Origin: Nocardioides sp. TRM66260-LWL
Lineage (GTDB): Bacteria > Actinomycetota > Actinomycetes > Propionibacteriales > Nocardioidaceae
NCBI RefSeq assembly: GCF_020075545.1
Contig: NZ_JAIQZK010000012.1
Coordinates: 1 to 53,200 of the forward strand
Direction: 5' to 3'
Length of the DNA: 53,200 nucleotides
Shown here: positions 45,839-53,200 of the stretch, piece after piece
Position numbering within the stretch: the first letter of the stretch is position 1
How the letters are laid out: the number at the start of each line of letters is the position of its first letter
The notes under the pieces: generated by a model
What the model was told of the DNA's origin: nothing
Databases searched by the model: none
What the model saw: only the letters and a program-made list of their open reading frames with translations
Translations under genes and position numbers: made by a program

Positions 45839-46051
45839 ATGATGGGTTCGGGTGGCATGTGGCTGTGGATGATCCTCGGCTTGGCCGCGCTCTGGGCGCT
45901 GGTGGCATGCGCGATCCGGTGCACGATCGGCCCTCGCAAGTCCACGCCGGAGCAGGACCCGATCAAGGTCCTCGACGCACGGCTTGCTCGTGGGGAGATC
46001 ACCTCCGAGGAGTACCGACGCGTCCGCGACCTCCTCGCGACCGGACACTGA
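45839..46051 (+). CDS. SHOCT domain small membrane protein
   Basis: This 70-residue protein has one helix (GMWLWMILGLAALWALVACAI) and a C-terminal SHOCT domain (DPIKVLDARLARGEITSEEYRRVRDLL). The N-terminal Met pair and the Gly/Met-rich start are common in copper-linked SHOCT proteins. Start may be GTG 45836, ATG 45839 or ATG 45842. It is divergent from the ATPase gene over a 126-base promoter region and is followed by the multicopper oxidase. Confidence 0.78.
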   Translation: MMGSGGMWLWMILGLAALWALVACAIRCTIGPRKSTPEQDPIKVLDARLARGEITSEEYRRVRDLLATGH

Positions 46052-46090
46052 CCGACCGTTGACCGCGCACTGAAACGAGCCCTCCGACAC

Positions 46091-47620
46091 ATGGATCTTT
46101 CCCGCCGGACACTGGTGCTGGGCGGCCTCGCGGCCGCTGGCGCCGGCGCCCTGTCCGCCTGCTCGGGCAAGTCCACGGCCACCTCGGGCCTAGTTCTCCC
46201 CTCCCAGTCCGCGTTGACGCCGAGGGCTGGCCAGAACGTGGTCACCAAAACCCTGGTCGCAGAACCGACGACTCTCGATCTCGGCGGGCCTAAGGTCGCC
46301 ACGTGGGCCTACGGCGACACGCTTCCCGGGCCACTGGTGCGGGCCACTGCCGGCGACCTGCTGCGGATCACCCTGGACAACCAACTGCCCGCCGAGTCCA
46401 CGATTCACTGGCACGGGATAGCGTTGAGAAACGCGGCCGACGGCGTCCCCGGCCTCACACAGAACCCGGTCTCCGCCGGGAAGAAGTTCGTCTACGAGTT
46501 CATCGCACCCGACCCCGGCACCTACTTCTACCACCCGCACGTCGGAGTCCAGCTCGACCGCGGCCTCTACGCCCCGCTCATCATCGATGACCCAAACGAG
46601 GCCGGCGACTACGACGCCGAATGGATCGTCGTCCTCGACGACTGGATCGACGGGACCGGCACCACCCCCGATCAAGTGCTGGCCCGCCTCACCGCCCCCG
46701 CGCCGCCCCCCAGCTCATCCTCCACGGGCATGGACGGCATGGATATGTCGGACTCCCCCATGGGCGGCATGGACATGTCCGGCATGAACGGCGGGATGAG
46801 CATGGGCTCGAGCGACTCGCCGTTCGGCGACGCCGGCGATGTCACCTACCCCTATTTCCTGCTCAACGGCCGCGTGAACACCGCACCGGAGGTGCTCTCA
46901 GCCAAGCCCGGGCAACGGGTCCGGATCCGTGTTATCAACGCAGCAGCCGACACCATCTTTTCAGTAGCGATCGCTCAACACCACCTCACGCTCACCCACA
47001 CCGACGGGTATGCCGTCCAGCCGCAAGAAGCCGCAGCCTTCTATATCGGGATGGGAGAACGGTACGACGTCACCGTCACATTGAAAGATGGGGTGTTCCC
47101 GCTCGTGGCCAAGCCCGTCGGCAAGGACGGCGTCGCGCTGGGGTTGATCCGCACCGGACCGGGCAAGCCGCCGTCAGCCGAACAGGCCGCAATGATCCGC
47201 GAGCTTGGTGGAAGGGTTGTACTCGGCTCCGACCTGCAACCCGCTGAATCCTCGCGGCTGCCGGCAAAGGACATCGGGCAGACCGTCACCCTCAACTTGA
47301 GCGGCCAGATGAGCCCCTACGCGTGGGCGATAAACGGAGCGCCGTACGGCAAGAACAATCCGGTCACCCTCCAGTCCGGCAAACGGGTCGCAGTACAGCT
47401 CAACAACACGACCATGATGACCCACCCGATGCACCTGCACGGACACACGTTCGCGCTGCCCAACGGCCTGCGCAAGGACACCGTGCTGCTCGAGCCGATG
47501 CAGAACATGGCTGTCCAACTCGAGGCCGACAACCCCGGCAACTGGATGGCCCACTGCCACAACATCTATCACGCCGAGGCCGGAATGATGGCCGCCCTCG
47601 TCTACGACAACGCCAGCTGA
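46091..47620 (+). CDS. Multicopper oxidase (Tat lipoprotein)
   Basis: This 509-residue protein has a combined Tat/lipoprotein signal (SRRTLVLGG, then LSAC, C24), so it is folded, exported and lipid-anchored. Copper ligands: HWHG (106-109), HPH (148-150), HPMHLHGH and HCHNIYHAEAGM near the C-terminus, giving the T1 site and the T2/T3 cluster. A Met-rich insert (about 213-240, repeated GMDMS-type units) marks Cu(I) oxidases such as CueO. It probably oxidises Cu(I) to the less toxic Cu(II) outside the cell. Island lgt could process it. Confidence 0.95.
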   Translation: MDLSRRTLVLGGLAAAGAGALSACSGKSTATSGLVLPSQSALTPRAGQNVVTKTLVAEPTTLDLGGPKVATWAYGDTLPGPLVRATAGDLLRITLDNQLPAESTIHWHGIALRNAADGVPGLTQNPVSAGKKFVYEFIAPDPGTYFYHPHVGVQLDRGLYAPLIIDDPNEAGDYDAEWIVVLDDWIDGTGTTPDQVLARLTAPAPPPSSSSTGMDGMDMSDSPMGGMDMSGMNGGMSMGSSDSPFGDAGDVTYPYFLLNGRVNTAPEVLSAKPGQRVRIRVINAAADTIFSVAIAQHHLTLTHTDGYAVQPQEAAAFYIGMGERYDVTVTLKDGVFPLVAKPVGKDGVALGLIRTGPGKPPSAEQAAMIRELGGRVVLGSDLQPAESSRLPAKDIGQTVTLNLSGQMSPYAWAINGAPYGKNNPVTLQSGKRVAVQLNNTTMMTHPMHLHGHTFALPNGLRKDTVLLEPMQNMAVQLEADNPGNWMAHCHNIYHAEAGMMAALVYDNAS

Positions 47621-47688
47621 GCCACCCGATAGCCGCCGACGACGCCGACCCACCACAACCCCGCAGCCACCCGACTAGGAGAACCACC

Positions 47689-48300
47689 GTGCGCAAGAAG
47701 AGCATCACCCTGGCCGCACTCGCGGTCGCCGGAAGCCTCACCCTCGCCGCCTGTGGCAGCAGCGACTCCATGGGCAACATGCCCGGCATGGGGTCGTCCT
47801 CGACCTCATCGTCCCCGACCCCGAACAGCTCGTCGATGGCGGACTTCAACGATGCCGACGTCACCTTTGCGACCGACATGATCCCGCATCACCGTCAGGC
47901 AGTCGAGATGGCCAAACTCGCCGAGACCCGCGCCGCGAGCCAGAAGGTCAAGGACCTCGCCATGCAGATCATGAACGCGCAGGACCCGGAGATCCAGACG
48001 ATGTCGAGCTGGCTGACGGCCTGGGGCAAGCCCGTGCCCGCGGACATGGGCGGTATGGACATGTCCGGATCGATGCCCGGAATGATGAGCAGCTCCGACA
48101 TGGCCGACCTCAAGAAGGCAAGCGGCGCCGACTTCGACCAGATGTTCCTGACCATGATGATTGCCCATCACCAAGGCGCGATCGAGATGGCCAAGACAGA
48201 AGAGACAGGCGGCATGAACACCGACGCGATCGCGCTGGCCCAGCAGATCGAGGCGGCGCAGACCACGGAGATCACCACCATGAAGGGGCTGCTCAAGTAG
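47689..48300 (+). CDS. DUF305 copper-binding lipoprotein
   Basis: This 203-residue protein has a lipobox LAAC (C22) and a Met/Ser-rich linker, then two DUF305 halves with paired histidines (DMIPHHRQAVEMAKL and MMIAHHQGAIEMAKTEE). Methionine clusters GGMDMSGSMPGMMSS lie between the halves. Such proteins bind copper or silver outside the cell next to multicopper oxidases. GTG 47689 follows AGGAG. A strong terminator hairpin follows the stop. Confidence 0.92.
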   Translation: MRKKSITLAALAVAGSLTLAACGSSDSMGNMPGMGSSSTSSSPTPNSSSMADFNDADVTFATDMIPHHRQAVEMAKLAETRAASQKVKDLAMQIMNAQDPEIQTMSSWLTAWGKPVPADMGGMDMSGSMPGMMSSSDMADLKKASGADFDQMFLTMMIAHHQGAIEMAKTEETGGMNTDAIALAQQIEAAQTTEITTMKGLLK

Positions 48301-48313
48301 CACCCCGACCGGC

Positions 48314-48335
48314 CCCGGCGACCCAGGTCGCCGGG
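48314..48335 (+). terminator. Terminator after the DUF305 gene
   Basis: A perfect 10-bp stem (CCCGGCGACC with GGTCGCCGGG) has a two-base loop, followed downstream by CTTT. It lies 13 bases past the DUF305 stop; the methyltransferase gene starts beyond it. Confidence 0.6.
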
Positions 48336-48360
48336 CTCCGGCTTTGAGGAGTTGTCGACC

Positions 48361-48954
48361 ATGCCCGTGATGTCAGTCATCGAAGGTGCCTTCTGCCGCA
48401 GTGGGCCGTGGCGTTCGTTCGCGCGCCGCCGCGTCCTGCCATGGGCCTTGGCCGGCCACCCGCTCTCGGGTGATGTCCTCGAGATCGGAGGCGGCAGCGG
48501 AGCCATGGCCGCAGGCGTGGCTCGCGCTTACCCGGGCGTCCGCCTCACCGTCACCGACGTCGATGAGGCAATGGTCGCGTCCGCCGGTGAGCGCCTCGCA
48601 CCGTTCCCGCAGGTCGAGGTCACCCTTGCCGATGTCACCAATCTGCCGTTCCAGACGGCACGCTTTGATGCGGTGACGTCCTACTTGATGCTGCACCACG
48701 TCATCGATTGGGTGGATGCCCTCGCCGAGGTCGCCCGGGTCTTGAAGCCGGGCGGGGCCTTGATCGGGTACGACCTGACCGACACCCGCCTCGCACGCGC
48801 CATCCATCGAGCCGACGGCTCGCCCCACCGGATCATCGCCCCCGACGAACTCCGTGACGGACTCAGGGTCGCCGGATTCACAGAGATCACGATCCGTCCG
48901 GCGTGGCGGGGGCACCTGATGCGCTTCCATGCCCATCGGCCCGGCGCGAGCTGA
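48361..48954 (+). CDS. Class I SAM-dependent methyltransferase
   Basis: This 197-residue protein has the SAM motif DVLEIGGGSGAMAAGVA (motif I), acidic residues in VTDVDEAMV, motif II-like FDAVTSYLMLHHVIDW, and LKPGGALIGYDL (motif III). It belongs to the UbiE/Methyltransf_11 group. ATG 48361 has AGGAG upstream. A substrate cannot be assigned; copper-cluster neighbours of this type are common in actinobacteria, so a lipid or quinone substrate affected by metal stress is possible. Confidence 0.88.
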   Translation: MPVMSVIEGAFCRSGPWRSFARRRVLPWALAGHPLSGDVLEIGGGSGAMAAGVARAYPGVRLTVTDVDEAMVASAGERLAPFPQVEVTLADVTNLPFQTARFDAVTSYLMLHHVIDWVDALAEVARVLKPGGALIGYDLTDTRLARAIHRADGSPHRIIAPDELRDGLRVAGFTEITIRPAWRGHLMRFHAHRPGAS

Positions 48955-49117
48955 TGCACCAGAGTCTTCTAGAGCCTCAATGCGAGGTCCGTGGCGTCGG
49001 GCATAAGGCCGACCCTGACGTTCCGCTCGTCGGGCTGGGAGTTAGGCACTCGTTGCCCGGTCGTCGACACGTAGCGGTCGAAGGTAGCCTGCTCGCCCGG
49101 ATCCGGCCCCAAGGCCG

Positions 49118-49948
49118 GTGAGCGGGAAGCATCGGGCCGTTCGAGACGGCCGTCGGCGGGCCAGGCGCCGTCGTGCTCCCGCAGCCGCGGCCGCAACTGC
49201 CGTCCTGGTCGTCGCGGTAGCGCTCACATTGCGACTTACGATCAGCGCCACCGACCCAATCGCCCAGGTCACGGCGAACGACAGCACGGCCGCGGCGGGC
49301 CCGAGTCCGAGCACCGCACCCGAGTCCGGGACAACCCCGACCTCGGGTATCGATGCACGTACTTCGCGAACGGCCCCCGCCGCGTCGGCAACCCGCATCC
49401 CGCCGTCCCAACGTTTGGTGCCCGAACAGGGGTCCGGCCATTTCACCGTGGCGGACGGAAGGTCAAAGGCGGTTGGGCACGGCGAGCTGGTGACCTACAG
49501 CGTCGAGGTTGAGGCCGGACTCCCGATCAGTCCCGAGGCACTGACACGCGTCGTCGACAAGGTGGTGGGCGATGCGCGGGGATGGACCGGCGTCAGCGGC
49601 CACTCGTTTCAGCGGGTCGCGATGAATCCAGACTTCCGGATCCGCCTCGCCACGCCCCGGATGACGGACGCGCTGTGCTCACCGCTCGAGACCGCTGGCA
49701 GGTTGTCGTGCCGCAACGGCGAGTACGTCGTTCTCAATGGGTGGCGTTGGGAGAACGGAGCCACCTCCTACAACGGCCAGATCACCGACTACCGCCGCTA
49801 CATGATCAATCACGAGTTCGGGCATGCCCTCGGCTTCGGGCACCGCACGTGTCCTCATCCGGGAGCGCCAGCCCCGGTCATGCTCCAGCAAACCAAGGGC
49901 CTCGACGGCTGCCTAGCAAACCCCTGGCCCGCGATCACCAGCGGTTGA
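49118..49948 (+). CDS. DUF3152 metalloprotease-like protein
   Basis: This 276-residue protein has an Arg-rich N-terminus, one helix (about 20-43), a Ser/Thr/Pro linker (50-100) and a DUF3152 domain. The domain has a metzincin-type zinc motif HEFGHALGFGH (232-242) and YNGQITDYRRYMINHE just before it. Two cysteine pairs are likely (C187/C198; C245/C263). It is probably an extracellular protease, never assigned a substrate. Start GTG 49118 has AAGG upstream. The stop lies just before an operator of the ATAGTAG family. Confidence 0.85.
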   Translation: MSGKHRAVRDGRRRARRRRAPAAAAATAVLVVAVALTLRLTISATDPIAQVTANDSTAAAGPSPSTAPESGTTPTSGIDARTSRTAPAASATRIPPSQRLVPEQGSGHFTVADGRSKAVGHGELVTYSVEVEAGLPISPEALTRVVDKVVGDARGWTGVSGHSFQRVAMNPDFRIRLATPRMTDALCSPLETAGRLSCRNGEYVVLNGWRWENGATSYNGQITDYRRYMINHEFGHALGFGHRTCPHPGAPAPVMLQQTKGLDGCLANPWPAITSG

Positions 49949-49967
49949 CTACTATGCGACCTAGTAG
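49949..49967 (+). promoter_or_regulatory. BlaI-type operator, copy 5
   Basis: Nearly perfect inverted repeat CTACTAT-N5-CTAGTAG (one arm mismatch), 13 bases before the start of the CPICNK membrane protein gene. A TTGACT overlapping its left edge could be a -35 element. Confidence 0.65.
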
Positions 49968-49980
49968 AGAGAGGGTTGAC

Positions 49981-50427
49981 ATGCTTCTGGCGCGACGGCT
50001 AGCTGTCGGGATCCTTGCCGCTGCGGTCACCGCACTGGCGATCGGCATCCCGACCGGCATCATCCAGACCTCCTTCTATCACCGCATGACCCCCGTGTTG
50101 TGGTGGAACTACCCGGTCTGGGCTCTCTCAGCGGTCCTGACCGGCGCGCTCGTGGCTACCTATGTCCGCGATCCCGCCGTGGAGGTCCCCGCGACGCAGG
50201 GCGGCAAGACCTTCGCGGGCAGCATGCTCTCGCTGTTCGCGGTCGGATGCCCGATCTGCAACAAGTTGGTCGTGACGGCCATCGGGGTCAGCGGCGCACT
50301 CAACTGGTTTGCGCCCATCCAGCCTGTCCTCGCGCTCGCGTCCCTCGGGCTTCTCGCCTATGCGCTGTGGGCGCGGCAGCGCACCGCAGCTTCGTGCCGC
50401 GTCGTCCTCAGCTCGACCGGAGGATGA
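49981..50427 (+). CDS. Small membrane protein with CPICNK motif
   Basis: This 148-residue protein has about four helices (8-28, 42-60, 77-104, 112-130). A conserved-looking motif VGCPICNKLVV sits at the start of helix three and a free Cys near the C-terminus (SCRVVL). The CxxC facing a membrane is suited to copper or mercury binding, as in MerT-like proteins, but the sequence is not MerT. ATG 49981 has GAGAGGG upstream. An operator of the BlaI regulon lies immediately before it. Confidence 0.75.
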   Translation: MLLARRLAVGILAAAVTALAIGIPTGIIQTSFYHRMTPVLWWNYPVWALSAVLTGALVATYVRDPAVEVPATQGGKTFAGSMLSLFAVGCPICNKLVVTAIGVSGALNWFAPIQPVLALASLGLLAYALWARQRTAASCRVVLSSTGG

Positions 50428-50428
50428 A

Positions 50429-51142
50429 AGCACAAAGAACGCTCGGGGACGCGGCGGCAAGATCATCTCGCATGAGCGGCGAGATGCCTACGCACTGCTG
50501 CAACTCGAGGCGCTGGCCGAGAAGCTGGAGAGCAAGACCAAGGTCGGTGACCTCGCGACCGCCGCCAAGGCTGCCGAGGCCAAGTCCCGGGATTGGCTCG
50601 CCGTGCTGGCTCGCTGCTTCCAGCTCCAGGACGCGATCGCGGTCCTCGAGCTCGACCGCGTCCTTGAGACCGCACCAGAGGACCTCGACGGGCACCGTCT
50701 GGGGTTGAGGGCCGCGCGAGGGGATCGGCTCGCGACGATCGCCCGCAGCACCGAGCAGCTGATGGCTCGCCTCGACGCAGCGGCCAGTGTGGCGAACACG
50801 AAGGTGCTCGCACACCCGTCCAAGTCGCGTGCAGTGGTCCATTCACGCAACCACGTCGGCACCTCAGTGCTCGACTTCCAAGGCCTGTTGGGGATCGAGT
50901 CCAGCAGCGAGCCCGTCGACGCACGCCGCTGGGTCGATGCCGCCTCCGAGGTCCGGGACAAGGCGTTCGTCGCGGGTGCCGAGGGTGTCGATGCCGCGAA
51001 GCGGTTCGGCAACGAGACCCGCGACCGGGCACGGTCGGCAACCCATCGGCTCTCGGGTGAGATCTCCCAGCGCACCCGCCGCCGTGGCGCCGACCACGAC
51101 GCCACCGATGACCAGGACACGGGGCTCGAAGTCGGAGACTGA
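50429..51142 (+). pseudogene. 5'-truncated gene at the right edge of the copper island
   Basis: The frame ending at 51142 has good coding character from about 50430 onward (KIISHERRDAYALLQLEALAEKL ... GTSVLDFQGLLGIESS), about 230 residues, mostly helical and charged. No in-frame ATG or GTG with a ribosome site exists before GTG 50603, well inside the helical core. The sequence starts directly after the stop of the previous gene. This looks like the 3' part of a larger integrative-element gene whose 5' end was lost when the copper island arrived. I do not recognise the family. Confidence 0.55.
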
Positions 51143-51161
51143 GCCCAACCAGGGGCCCGGC

Positions 51162-51461
51162 TTATTCGACGATGCGGAGGTCGGGGCGACGCCGCCCGCA
51201 CGGCATCGTCGCCGGGAGGCTCTGCGCGGCCTCGACGACAGCGTCAGCGACGATCCGAGGGAGGTCGCCGGGCGCGTAGCTCAGTGCGGTACGGGGTGTG
51301 ACGTCCATCAGTTCAGCGACGGCATCGACCCGGTTGCGGAGGATCTGGTCGACGACGTCGGCGTCAAGGTCAATGTGGCGGGCGCGTAGCTCGACTTCGA
51401 CTGCTCGCGCGAGCTCGCCGAACAGCTGGGTGCGTCGGGTAAGGGCCACGTCGACCACCAT
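51162..51461 (-). CDS. Small hypothetical protein
   Basis: This 99-residue protein is mostly helical, with DAVAELMDVTPRTALSYAPGDLPRIVADAVVEA in the C-terminal half, which resembles a helix-turn-helix. A PATMPCGRRRPDL tail follows. ATG 51461 has only a weak ribosome site. It is convergent with the truncated gene, 19 bases away. Unknown; perhaps a regulator of the element. Confidence 0.55.
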   Translation of the reverse strand: MVVDVALTRRTQLFGELARAVEVELRARHIDLDADVVDQILRNRVDAVAELMDVTPRTALSYAPGDLPRIVADAVVEAAQSLPATMPCGRRRPDLRIVE

Positions 51462-51578
51462 AAGGAACTCGGGTGCCTCTCACAGCCGAACCGGGGTGAC
51501 AGTGCACTCGTCGGCGTCACAGGCACCGGAGCTTCCGTGTTGCGGGGACAGGACCTCCCGGTGGATGCGATGCTCCCT

Positions 51579-51622
51579 GTTGAGAGCCCGCTGGTGTCCC
51601 GAGACCACCGCGGGCTCTCAAC
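51579..51622. repeat. Long imperfect hairpin
   Basis: A perfect 13-bp outer stem (GTTGAGAGCCCGC with its complement) is followed by a short inner stem TGGT/ACCA around an eight-base loop. It lies between two minus-strand genes, past the stop at 51646, and may be a terminator; its length and inner bulge also suit a mobile-element origin or attachment feature. Confidence 0.45.
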
Positions 51623-51645
51623 GCGCCCAGACGGGTGCCCGCGTT

Positions 51646-52116
51646 TCAGCGGAGACCGGTGTCCTTGGTCAGCCGGGCTGTGACGTCTCGGACGGCGTCA
51701 CCGATCGAGACCGGTGCTCGGTCGTCGTCTCCGAGCTGGTCGAGCAACTCTTCCACGGCGGGATCGGGCAACTGCGGGGTGCAGTAGTCGACCCACATGC
51801 CGGTCGCCTCTCCTAACCGGTCATAGCTCGCGCCGCTGCCTGACGGTCCGAGCCAAGTGAGGGCGGCGTCTGCCACCGCGACCGCGAGGCGGGCTGCGTC
51901 CTCGTCCATGACATCGAAAGCGCGTCGAGCGGCGCGGCGCAGTTGGGCCGCGATCTCGTCGTCGGGCTGCTCGCCGAGATGGGGCGCCCGGTAGGCAGCC
52001 CAGTGACCGGCGGCGAGGACGAGACGCCGGTAGGCCTCCGCGTCGGCGCGCGCATGGAGCCAGGCCGCTGCGGCAACCGCTACCTGCCGCGCCCGCAGCA
52101 CCTGCTCGTCGTCCAT
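51646..52116 (-). CDS. Hypothetical protein of the integrative-element type
   Basis: This 156-residue protein is helical and Ala-rich (VLRARQVAVAAAAWLHARADAEAYRRLVLAAGHW), without signal or membrane segments. ATG 52116 (MDDEQVLRAR) is a natural start; the open frame extends 23 codons further. A conserved-looking WVDYCTPQLPDPAVEELLDQL lies near the end. I do not recognise the family. It is divergent from the two short plus-strand genes that follow. Confidence 0.6.
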   Translation of the reverse strand: MDDEQVLRARQVAVAAAAWLHARADAEAYRRLVLAAGHWAAYRAPHLGEQPDDEIAAQLRRAARRAFDVMDEDAARLAVAVADAALTWLGPSGSGASYDRLGEATGMWVDYCTPQLPDPAVEELLDQLGDDDRAPVSIGDAVRDVTARLTKDTGLR

Positions 52117-52289
52117 AACCCCGTCAGTGTCAACGACGGGCGGCCCGGGCGGAAGACCCCCGGCCAGCCGCCGCAGCGGCGGCAAGGACGTTCGCGTCGG
52201 CCGAAGGAACTCGGTGCGGTGACGTCCGATCCAGCGGCGCCCCGGTTGCTTGTCCCTCTAGGAGCCCAAGATCTGGAGGAGACGGACTC

Positions 52290-52451
52290 ATGAACCAGCC
52301 CACGAACACGATGCCTGCCGGCGGAAGCCCTGAGCATCCGGTGGTCACGCTGCGTGAGCAGCTCACGCAGGCCCTCGGCGCGGCAGGTCAGCTCCGTGCG
52401 ATCCTCGCGACTCTTGAGGACCCTGGCCGCCGGGTTGGTGAGCGGCGGTGA
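52290..52451 (+). CDS. Small 53-residue protein
   Basis: Starts at ATG 52290 after a clear GGAGGA site and encodes 53 residues: a disordered N-terminus with MNQPTNTMPAGGSPEHP and a helix TLREQLTQALGAAGQLRAILATLED. Its TGA overlaps the GTG of the next gene, so the pair is translationally coupled, which supports it being real. Function unknown. Confidence 0.6.
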   Translation: MNQPTNTMPAGGSPEHPVVTLREQLTQALGAAGQLRAILATLEDPGRRVGERR

Positions 52452-53128
52452 ACCGGCGCGGCGTGCTCGCGGCCGCCGAGGCGGTCTTCGATGCCGAACG
52501 GGCCTTGCGGAGGGCAGCCGACACCGTCGATGCGCTCGGCGACGTCGCGGCGTCCTCGCTCAGGGTGCTCGACGAGGCTGCGACCGACACCTTCTACGCG
52601 CACCAGGAGGAGCGTCGCGACTTCTACCTGGAGTCCGCCGGCGAGCACCTCGCGCGTCTGCGGAACCGATCCGGTGTGATGAACGAACTCGGCGAGGACC
52701 TGACGCGCCACCTGACGACGGCGAGCAACGCGATCGAGCAGGCCGGCCACGAGATCAGCCGCAGCACCGACACCAACGACCATGACAACGAGATCCAGGC
52801 GCTGAAGACTCAGATCGATGTGCTCGGCGAGGTCGTGTCGCTGGCCCGGCCCGTGGCCGAGCAGATCACCCGTCACGCACAGCACGCGGCCGAGTCCGCC
52901 ACCGCGACCGATGCGCTGATGCTGCTCGACTCCCGCGTCCACGACACCGGCAAAGAGATGAACCGCGCCGACGAGGGCGTGTCGGTGATGCGTTCAGTCA
53001 TCGAGCACGCCCAGAGCCGCGCCCACACCTCCGCCGCGCTCGCGGGCTCGCTGACCTACGCAGCAAGCCACCCGACTCCGCCGGACGCCGAGACCCACAG
53101 GCCGGGCCAGTCCGGCATCGCCATCTGA
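52448..53128 (+). CDS. Hypothetical helical protein, perhaps interrupted by an IS end
   Basis: This 226-residue protein is almost entirely helical and charged, with probable coiled coil (ALRRAADTVDALGDVAASSLRVLDEAATDTFYAHQEERRDFYLES; AEQITRHAQHAAESATATDAL). The GTG start is coupled to the 53-residue ORF. The stop codon TGA at 53126 coincides with a TGAACCG sequence typical of IS3-family left ends, so the natural C-terminus may have been cut by insertion. Unknown function; such proteins accompany conjugative element genes. Confidence 0.6.
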   Translation: MNRRGVLAAAEAVFDAERALRRAADTVDALGDVAASSLRVLDEAATDTFYAHQEERRDFYLESAGEHLARLRNRSGVMNELGEDLTRHLTTASNAIEQAGHEISRSTDTNDHDNEIQALKTQIDVLGEVVSLARPVAEQITRHAQHAAESATATDALMLLDSRVHDTGKEMNRADEGVSVMRSVIEHAQSRAHTSAALAGSLTYAASHPTPPDAETHRPGQSGIAI

Positions 53129-53200
53129 ACCGTCCGCGGTCTGGTGACTGGTCTGAAGCCACGAGAGGGTGGTTGATGTGCCAGCACCGAGGAAGTACCC
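53126..53200 (+). mobile_element. Probable left end of an IS3-family insertion sequence (partial)
   Basis: TGAACCGTCC at 53126 matches the usual terminal sequence of IS3-family elements in actinobacteria. The distance to the following start (52 bases) is normal for such elements. Only the first 75 bases are inside the window. Confidence 0.45.
53178..53200 (+). CDS. IS3-family transposase OrfA, N-terminal codons (partial)
   Basis: GTG 53178 begins the frame VPAPRKYP before the window ends. This is the near-invariant start of many actinobacterial IS3 OrfA proteins (M/VPAPRKYP followed by an E-L-R-x-R-A-V helix). Seven and a half codons are little evidence, but the match and the IS-like sequence before it agree. 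Confidence 0.5.

Noticed and set aside
50309..50428. Upstream extension of the 50429-51142 frame as its true N-terminus
   Set aside because: That part overlaps the CPICNK protein gene in another frame and has Ser/Arg/Pro shadow composition.

Overview
The window is a high-GC actinobacterial chromosome segment. Gene style (GTG starts, GTGA/ATGA overlaps, leaderless promoters), the tadA plus tRNA-deaminase-associated pair, the GAF regulator / aldehyde dehydrogenase / DUF779 trio and WXG100-type proteins all suit the Propionibacteriales (Nocardioides/Aeromicrobium-like). That placement is an inference, not proven by a marker gene.

Region 1 (about 1-26.6 kb) is ordinary, very GC-rich core or near-core sequence. 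In order it holds a NERD protein, a lipoprotein, a secreted clan-A glycoside hydrolase, tRNA-Ser(CGA), and a complete Dpp/Opp-type peptide ABC operon (solute-binding protein, double-ATPase, two permeases). It continues with the aldehyde dehydrogenase locus, an aldo/keto reductase, tadA with its partner, upp, a VIT family transporter and an acyl-CoA dehydrogenase. A translationally coupled WXG/type-VII-like gene set, an MMPL exporter with a divergent TetR regulator, a sirtuin and a DUF4333 lipoprotein complete it.

Region 2 (about 26.6-50.4 kb) looks acquired. Base composition is visibly less extreme, it opens with a geneless stretch and an orphan excisionase-like HTH gene, and it is a copper / extracytoplasmic-redox island. 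Contents: CopZ, a DUF2752 protein, two peptidoglycan hydrolases (M23 and PGRP amidase), an extra lgt, a cytochrome c maturation set (ResB, CcsA, TlpA, CcdA), a BlaI-type repressor with an M56 membrane protease, a beta-propeller protein, and TetR/DUF2218. A single minus-strand operon encodes a copper P-type ATPase, a response regulator, a histidine kinase and a class III cyclase fused to a YHS metal-binding domain. Opposite it lie SHOCT, multicopper oxidase, DUF305, methyltransferase, DUF3152 and a CPICNK membrane protein.

The most striking signal is one palindrome family, built on CTACTAT-N5-ATAGTAG, found in front of five transcription units (28627, 29616, 31522, 37536, 49949). One copy lies upstream of the beta-propeller-BlaI-M56 operon. 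I infer a BlaI/M56-controlled regulon that joins copper handling, cytochrome c maturation, lipoprotein modification and cell-wall hydrolysis.

Region 3 (about 50.4-53.2 kb) carries small unknown genes of the kind seen on actinobacterial integrative elements: a 5'-truncated gene at the island edge, three or four small hypothetical proteins, and the first codons of what looks like an IS3-family transposase at the window end.
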